From an uncultured Clostridia bacterium (GTDB taxonomy: Bacteria > Bacillota > Clostridia > Oscillospirales > Acutalibacteraceae): a stretch of DNA of 64,000 nt. The translations under genes were made by a program, and so were the position numbers. Each line of letters begins with the position of its first letter. The first letter of the stretch is position 1. The stretch lies in the NCBI GenBank assembly GCA_947589575.1, contig CANQBM010000003.1, forward strand, positions 95,787-159,786, written 5' to 3'. The notes under the pieces are model-generated. The model was not told where the DNA came from. It did not search any database and saw nothing but the letters and a program-made list of their open reading frames with translations. Below are positions 59,469-64,000 of the stretch, one piece after another.

Positions 59469-60722
59469 TTACTCATAAAGCGGGTATTTATCGCATATTT
59501 CAGCAACGCCTTTTGTGATTTCATCCTTTTTATTATCAAAATCGGTAACGGCAAGATAAATATATTCCGCGATTTTATCCATATCGTCTGTATTAAGACC
59601 TCTTGTTGTTGCGGCGGGAGTACCGATACGCACACCCGATGTTACAAACGGTGAAAGAGGCTCGTTTGGAACTGTGTTTTTATTAAGTGTGATATGAACC
59701 TCGTCAAGTCTGTGCTCAAGCTCCTTGCCTGTAACATTCGTACCGCGCAAATCAAGAAGACAAAGGTGATTATCGGTACCGCCCGAAACGAGTTTGAGTC
59801 CCCGCTTTGTAAGACCGTTTGCGAGAGCCTTTGCATTTTCAATAACTCTGTTCTGATACTCTTTAAATTCAGGTTTTAAGGCCTCGCCGAAGCATACTGC
59901 CTTACCTGCAATTACGTGCATAAGCGGACCGCCCTGCGTGCCGGGAAATACAGCTGAATTAAGCTTCTTTGCCAGAAACTCATTGTTGCAGAGAATAAGT
60001 CCGCCTCGAGGACCTCTCAAAGTTTTATGAGTAGTTGTTGTAACAACGTCAGCGTATGGAATCGGAGACTGGTGAAGTCCGGCTGCGACAAGACCGGCAA
60101 TATGCGCCATATCAACCATAAACATAGCACCGTTTGCGTGTGAAATGTCAGCCATTGTTTTAAAATCAATTTCTCTCGGATATGCCGACGCGCCTGCTAC
60201 AACAAGCTTAGGCTTAACCTTGTTGACCTGCTTTGCAAATTCCTTAAGGTCAATAAAGCCGTCGTCGTCAACTCCGTAAGGCACAAAGTTAAAATACTTA
60301 CCGCTGATATTCGCGGGAGAGCCGTGCGTAAGGTGCCCGCCGTTATCAAGGCTCATACCCATTACCGTGTCGCCCGGTTTAAGCAGCGCAAGATAAACGG
60401 CTGTATTTGCCTGCGCGCCTGAATGAGGCTGAACATTTGCATAATTGCATCCGAAGAGCTCGCACGCTCTTTTAATAGCGATATTTTCAACAATATCAAC
60501 ATACTGGCAACCGCCGTAATATCTCTTTGACGGCAGACCCTCGGCATATTTATTTGTAAGCACAGAACCCATTGCCGCCATAACCTGAGGTGAAACAAGA
60601 TTTTCAGACGCTATAAGCTCAATATTTTCTCTCTGTCTTTTAAGCTCAAGCGCCATTGCGTCGGCAACTTCTTTATCCGTTTCTGAAACCTTTGCGATAG
60701 AATCATAATAATCGGGAAACAT
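59469..60722 (-). CDS. glyA: Serine hydroxymethyltransferase
   Basis: PLP enzyme interconverting serine and glycine with tetrahydrofolate, the main one-carbon source. Motifs: [73 protein letters not shown] Lys in [20 protein letters not shown], and [15 protein letters not shown]. Length 417 residues is normal. It is the first gene of an operon running to trpS, with its own promoter. Confidence 0.97.
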   Translation of the reverse strand: MFPDYYDSIAKVSETDKEVADAMALELKRQRENIELIASENLVSPQVMAAMGSVLTNKYAEGLPSKRYYGGCQYVDIVENIAIKRACELFGCNYANVQPHSGAQANTAVYLALLKPGDTVMGMSLDNGGHLTHGSPANISGKYFNFVPYGVDDDGFIDLKEFAKQVNKVKPKLVVAGASAYPREIDFKTMADISHANGAMFMVDMAHIAGLVAAGLHQSPIPYADVVTTTTHKTLRGPRGGLILCNNEFLAKKLNSAVFPGTQGGPLMHVIAGKAVCFGEALKPEFKEYQNRVIENAKALANGLTKRGLKLVSGGTDNHLCLLDLRGTNVTGKELEHRLDEVHITLNKNTVPNEPLSPFVTSGVRIGTPAATTRGLNTDDMDKIAEYIYLAVTDFDNKKDEITKGVAEICDKYPLYE

Positions 60723-60759
60723 TCTTTAATCCTCCAAAACTGTAAAAATATGTAGCTAT

Positions 60760-60788
60760 ATAATACCATAAATAAAAATAATATACAA
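60760..60788 (-). promoter_or_regulatory. Promoter of glyA operon
   Basis: Minus strand TTGTAT (60783-60788), 17 bases, TATTAT (60760-60765), about 35 bases before the glyA start. Confidence 0.6.
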
Positions 60789-60803
60789 TACTTAGTTTTA
60801 CAC

Positions 60804-60832
60804 TTGAAAGATGGGGTATTATGTGATAAAAT
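60804..60832 (+). promoter_or_regulatory. Promoter of yebC
   Basis: TTGAAA (60804-60809), 17 bases, TAAAAT (60827-60832), divergent from the glyA promoter. Confidence 0.65.
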
Positions 60833-60867
60833 CTACTTTATTAAAGTTTGTTATTTGGAGTGATTAA

Positions 60868-61611
60868 ATGAGCGGACATAATAAATGGAGCACCATTAAG
60901 AGAAAAAAAGGCGCGAACGACGCTGCGCGCGCAAAGATATTTACAAAAATCGGAAGGGAGCTTGCAGTTGCCGTTAAAAACGGCGGTCCCGACCCGAACA
61001 ACAACGCAAAACTGCGTGACGTTATAGCTAAGGCTAAGCAGAACAATGTTCCTAATGATAATATTGACAGAATGCTGAAAAAAGCCGCAGGCGACGGAGA
61101 CAGTACAAACTACGAGGAAATCGTATATGAGGGCTACGGTCCGTCAGGCGTTGCGGTAGTTGTTGAAACGCTTACCGATAACAGAAACAGAACTGCGTCC
61201 GAAGTCCGCCACTACTTTGATAAGGCAGGCGGGAATATGGGTACTCCAGGTTCCGTTACATTTATGTTCGGCAAGGAGGGCGTAATCATCATTGAAAAAG
61301 AAGATGTTGACGAGGACACTCTTATGATGGACGCGCTTGAATCGGGCGCTACGGACTTTCTTACTGATGACGAGGATATATTTGAAATAAGAACCGCCGC
61401 AAATGATGTAGGCATTATCCGTGACGAACTCGAGGCAAAAGGCTACAAGATAATTTCATCAGAGCCCGCTTATATACCGCAGACCTATACAAGACTTGAG
61501 TCAGAGGATGATATGAAGGCTATGTCAAGGATGATTGATATGTTTGAGGAAAATGATGACGTGCAAAACATCTGGCATAACTGGGAAAATGAAGATGAAT
61601 ACGAAGGATAA
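60868..61611 (+). CDS. yebC: YebC/PmpR family protein (translation/transcription factor)
   Basis: A 247-residue YebC/TACO1-type protein. Conserved start MSGHNKWSTIKRKKGANDAA, then GGPDPNNNAKLRDVIAKAKQ, EGYGPSGVAVVVETLTDNRN and RTASEVRHYFDKAGGNMGTP. Members were first seen as DNA-binding regulators; more recent work links them to ribosome function at proline-rich stretches. The ribosome site GGAG lies before ATG 60868. It has its own promoter and terminator, so it is monocistronic. Confidence 0.95.
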   Translation: MSGHNKWSTIKRKKGANDAARAKIFTKIGRELAVAVKNGGPDPNNNAKLRDVIAKAKQNNVPNDNIDRMLKKAAGDGDSTNYEEIVYEGYGPSGVAVVVETLTDNRNRTASEVRHYFDKAGGNMGTPGSVTFMFGKEGVIIIEKEDVDEDTLMMDALESGATDFLTDDEDIFEIRTAANDVGIIRDELEAKGYKIISSEPAYIPQTYTRLESEDDMKAMSRMIDMFEENDDVQNIWHNWENEDEYEG

Positions 61612-61618
61612 CTAACAA

Positions 61619-61648
61619 ATAACGGCGCTCAAATACGGGCGCCGTTAT
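61619..61648. terminator. Bidirectional terminator between yebC and GNAT gene
   Basis: ATAACGGCGC (61619-61628) pairs perfectly with GCGCCGTTAT (61639-61648). It lies 7 bases after the yebC stop and 3 bases after the stop of the convergent GNAT gene. Confidence 0.82.
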
Positions 61649-61650
61649 AT

Positions 61651-62130
61651 TTATAACTCAATATAGTACGGGCAGATATTTTCATACTGTCCGTTTTTTA
61701 ATCTGAATCCGTTCGGTATTATGCCAAGCTGATGAAAACCGATACGTTCATAAAGATGACGTGCGTGAATATTAGACTCAACAACGGCATTAAACTGTAA
61801 AATTTTAAATCCGAGCTTTCTGCCTGTTTTTATACTGTCAAGAACCAGCTTTTCACCGATATGCCTGCCCCTCATCTTTGAGCCGACGGCATAGCTTGCG
61901 TTGCATATATGACCGCATCTGCCGATATTGTTAGGGTGTAAAATATAGAGTCCTAAAATCTTACCGTTTTCTTCCGCCACGGCAGTAAAACTTTGCGAGG
62001 AAAAGAAATCATAGCCTGTCTGCCCGTCAAGCAAGTCTTCCTGGGGAAAAGCTGTTCCCTCCTCCACAATTTCATTCCAAAGTGAAATCATTTGGGAAAT
62101 ATCGGATTTTTCAAAACGCCTTATTATCAT
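61651..62130 (-). CDS. GNAT family N-acetyltransferase
   Basis: A 159-residue GNAT protein: MIIRRFEKSDISQMISLWNE start, FTAVAEENGKILGLYILHPN, the acetyl-CoA pyrophosphate loop GSKMRGRHIGEKLV, and NAVVESNIHARHLYERIGFH. Substrate unknown; such proteins often acetylate small molecules or N-termini. It is transcribed alone, convergent with yebC and divergent from the small membrane protein gene. Confidence 0.88.
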   Translation of the reverse strand: MIIRRFEKSDISQMISLWNEIVEEGTAFPQEDLLDGQTGYDFFSSQSFTAVAEENGKILGLYILHPNNIGRCGHICNASYAVGSKMRGRHIGEKLVLDSIKTGRKLGFKILQFNAVVESNIHARHLYERIGFHQLGIIPNGFRLKNGQYENICPYYIEL

Positions 62131-62171
62131 AAATAAACCCCATAAAACTAATTATTTACTTAACAGTTTTA

Positions 62172-62200
62172 ATCTTACTACTTATAAAGGCTTTTTTCAA
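62172..62200 (-). promoter_or_regulatory. Promoter of the GNAT gene
   Basis: Minus strand TTGAAA (62195-62200), 17 bases, TAAGAT (62172-62177), about 40 bases before ATG 62130. Confidence 0.5.
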
Positions 62201-62251
62201 TATTTTTAATACATATATTTTAACGCCGTAAAACACAACAATGAATTAATA

Positions 62252-62280
62252 TGGACATAAGCTTTAATATCTGATAAAAT
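62252..62280 (+). promoter_or_regulatory. Candidate promoter of the small membrane protein and DUF523 genes
   Basis: TGGACA (62252-62257), 17 bases, TAAAAT (62275-62280). The distance to the first start is short, about 18 bases, so the leader is minimal. Confidence 0.4.
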
Positions 62281-62298
62281 ATAATCGGTGATATGATT

Positions 62299-62484
62299 AT
62301 GAATAACAAAAAAACAGCAATTACAGTTACTGTGTTTATTATTGTATTTTTGACTATTACTGCGGTACTCGGAATTTCGGGACACATTCCTTTTCTCGGC
62401 AAAGCGTTATCGCTTGTTTTTGCGGTAATACTGATAATATTTGTTATAGGATTTTTTATTATTATAGGTAAAAATAGAAAGTAA
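62299..62484 (+). CDS. Small two-helix membrane protein (unknown)
   Basis: About 61 residues with two predicted membrane helices (about 7-26 and 36-56), separated by a short loop GISGHIPFLGKAL, and a basic end GKNRK. No recognisable family. ATG 62299 is preferred to the ATG two codons upstream because GGTGA then lies at a usable distance. It is 13 bases before the DUF523 gene and probably co-transcribed. Confidence 0.6.
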   Translation: MNNKKTAITVTVFIIVFLTITAVLGISGHIPFLGKALSLVFAVILIIFVIGFFIIIGKNRK

Positions 62485-62497
62485 GAGGACAAGATTA

Positions 62498-62935
62498 ATG
62501 AAAATTCTCGTAAGCGCCTGCCTGCTCGGCGAAAACTGCAAATATAACGGCGGTAACAATAAAAATGAAAAGGTGATTTCACTTGCGGAAAAGCATAAGC
62601 TTATACCCGTTTGCCCAGAGTGCTTTGCGGGTCTGCCTATACCGAGAGTACCGAGTGAAATCAAAGACGGAAAAGTCTTTTCAAAAGACGGTAAAGATTT
62701 AACGGACAAATTCAAAGACGGCGCTGAAAAAGCGCTTTACGTTGCGGAAGAGTCGGGCTGTCAAATAGCCGTGCTAAAAGAAAGAAGTCCCTCCTGCGGC
62801 TTCGGCGCAATATATGACGGAAGTTTTACAGGCAAAACCGTTTTTGGAAACGGCATTGCGGCACAGCTGCTTTATGACAACGGCATAGTAATTCTTGGCG
62901 AGAGTAAAGCAGATAAAATTGAAGAATACATATAA
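62498..62935 (+). CDS. DUF523 family protein, TudS-like (thiouracil desulfidase-like)
   Basis: A 145-residue DUF523 protein: ILVSACLLGENCKYNGGNNK start, PVCPECFAGLPIPRVPSEI and AVLKERSPSCGFGAIYDGSF. A characterised family member, TudS, removes sulfur from thiouracil using a 4Fe-4S cluster held by three of these conserved cysteines. The Cys of GENC, CPEC and SPSCG are candidates here. The function in this organism is inferred from the family only. A strong terminator follows. Confidence 0.85.
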   Translation: MKILVSACLLGENCKYNGGNNKNEKVISLAEKHKLIPVCPECFAGLPIPRVPSEIKDGKVFSKDGKDLTDKFKDGAEKALYVAEESGCQIAVLKERSPSCGFGAIYDGSFTGKTVFGNGIAAQLLYDNGIVILGESKADKIEEYI

Positions 62936-62938
62936 TTT

Positions 62939-62968
62939 GCCATAGATTTTCCTCTATGGCTTTTATTT
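62939..62968 (+). terminator. Terminator after the DUF523 gene
   Basis: GCCATAGA (62939-62946) pairs with TCTATGGC (62953-62960) and is followed by TTTTATTTT, 3 bases after the stop. Confidence 0.88.
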
Positions 62969-63092
62969 TAATAATAAAATTCTTAGGATATTTTAAATAT
63001 CCTAAATAAAAAATCCCTTTTGCTTGACTTTTACAAAATAATTACTTACTTTAAAGCTGAGGTATACATCCGATAGTCAGGAGGAAAAGGCT

Positions 63093-64000
63093 ATGATAAG
63101 CAAAACAAAATATCTTTTAAGCGACGATATAATCAGGTCTATGTTTAAAAAAGCGGGAATTGACAAAGTTACAAGAATCGCTCCGCTCGGCGACGGTGAA
63201 TTTAATGCCGTTTATGAGGTTACCGCCGATAAAAATTACGTACTCAAAATAGCGCCTAATGCAAATACTCCGATACTAACGTACGAAAAGGATATGATGA
63301 AGGCAGAGCTTTACTGGTACGGGATAATAAGAGAAAATACCGACATAAGAGTTCCCGCCGTTTATTATAGTGACTTTTCAAAAGAGCTTATACATGCTGA
63401 CTGGTTTATCATGGAAAAACTCGAGGGAAAGCAGAGAAATAAAACAGATATTGACAAAAGACTCATTACCGAAAAGACAGCAAAAATGGTTGCTCAGATT
63501 CATAATATACACAATAATAAATTCGGTTACATTCAAAACGAGCTGTTTGACAACTGGTATGAGGCACTATACAGCATAATAAATAACCTGTTGAATGACG
63601 CTAAAAAAGCAGGCAAAAAGTCAAAAAACGGTGAAAGACTTTTAAAATACGCACAGAAATATAAAGAAATTCTGATAAATGTCCCATGCTCAATGATTAA
63701 TTACGATTTATGGGACGCTAATGTTTTATGCGCAAAGAATGAAAAAGGAGAAACTGACTTTTCCTGGATTGACCCTGAAAGAAGCTTCTGGGGCGACAGG
63801 ATTTTTGATTTTCTCTGCCTTGAAAATCCGATTGCATTAATCACCGAAAAAACTGAATCAATTAAGTATTACAACACAGTTTCACATACTCCGATAAAGC
63901 TGAATAAGGAAATAGAAATCAGATTTGCCTTTGCTCTCGGTCTTATTGCTCTTATACAGGAGGTTGAAAAATATTACCGCTACACTCCGCGCAATTTCGG
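63093..64000 (+). CDS. Aminoglycoside phosphotransferase (APH)-family kinase-like protein (partial, open at window end)
   Basis: An open frame of more than 300 codons from ATG 63093 (AGGAGG about 9 bases upstream) to the window edge. It has the small lobe with RIAPLGDGEFNAVYEVTADK and YVLKIAP (ATP-binding Lys), a linker WFIMEKLEGKQR, the catalytic loop INYDLWDANVL (D and N of the APH HGDLHPGNI pattern, with the first His replaced by Asn) and the metal-binding WIDPERSFWGD. The family phosphorylates small molecules such as aminoglycosides, choline or sugars. Nothing here indicates antibiotic resistance specifically. The C-terminus is missing. Confidence 0.8.
   Translation, partial: MISKTKYLLSDDIIRSMFKKAGIDKVTRIAPLGDGEFNAVYEVTADKNYVLKIAPNANTPILTYEKDMMKAELYWYGIIRENTDIRVPAVYYSDFSKELIHADWFIMEKLEGKQRNKTDIDKRLITEKTAKMVAQIHNIHNNKFGYIQNELFDNWYEALYSIINNLLNDAKKAGKKSKNGERLLKYAQKYKEILINVPCSMINYDLWDANVLCAKNEKGETDFSWIDPERSFWGDRIFDFLCLENPIALITEKTESIKYYNTVSHTPIKLNKEIEIRFAFALGLIALIQEVEKYYRYTPRNF

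Noticed and set aside
63000..63092. MerR-type long-spacer promoter before the APH-like gene
   Set aside because: TTGACT is present at 63026, but no convincing -10 or dyad fits the expected spacing.
63093..64000. Aminoglycoside resistance gene
   Set aside because: The family is broad, the catalytic loop His is replaced by Asn, and no resistance genes or mobile elements are nearby.

Overview
The window looks like a chromosomal segment of a low-to-moderate GC, Gram-positive gut Clostridia, most like the Ruminococcus/Oscillospiraceae group. The reasons are: a PolC-type replicase, MurT-GatD lipid II amidation, CDP-glycerol glycerophosphotransferases, strong AGGAGG ribosome binding sites, secreted BspA-type leucine-rich-repeat proteins with Cys-pair repeats, and cytoplasmic GH38/GH29 glycosidases. 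I saw no rRNA, tRNA, CRISPR array, insertion sequence or prophage. No gene-free stretch exceeds about 250 bases.

Layout. (1) 1-10857, minus strand: the start of hisZ with its own promoter, then the cluster pyrH-frr-uppS-cdsA-dxr-rseP-ispG-polC (pyrimidine nucleotide supply, ribosome recycling, isoprenoid and phospholipid precursors, site-2 protease, replicase). PolC appears to lack the inserted proofreading exonuclease. (2) 11028-15530: a secreted LRR protein gene with its own promoter and terminator sits between pyrH and tsf-rpsB, splitting a normally continuous cluster; rpsB has a structured leader. (3) 15552-17862: an AT-rich cassette with a divergent XRE regulator, two palindromic operators, a consensus promoter, a 28-residue membrane microprotein, a hairpin, and an ABC ATPase plus ABC-2 permease. 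(4) 17904-21786: gatD-murT (minus), then an inositol-monophosphatase-like gene and a YhcC-type radical SAM gene (plus). (5) 21786-45230, minus: 18 genes with gaps of 40 bases or less. They run from a TrmH/SpoU methyltransferase through dprA, topA, trmFO, plsX, rnc, a radical SAM gene, smc, ftsY, rdgB, yhbY, nadD, yqeK, rsfS and leuS, and end with an alpha-mannosidase, an alpha-fucosidase and a DUF4268 nuclease-like gene. (6) 45416-47668: a second LRR surface protein, frameshifted near its end, divergent from a second XRE regulator; a palindrome lies inside its promoter spacer. (7) 47678-52595: a self-contained five-gene operon of two paralogous SCP2-like proteins, a split transketolase and a class III aminotransferase; its pathway is unknown to me. 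(8) 52661-60765: glyA, two glycerophosphotransferase-type genes, a PLP aminotransferase and trpS. (9) 60804-64000, mainly plus: yebC, a GNAT gene (minus), a small membrane protein, a DUF523/TudS-like protein, and an APH-like kinase cut by the window end.

The most unusual parts are the XRE/microprotein/ABC cassette, the SCP2-transketolase-aminotransferase operon, the exonuclease-less PolC, and the repeated design of a palindromic operator inside a consensus promoter next to each XRE gene.
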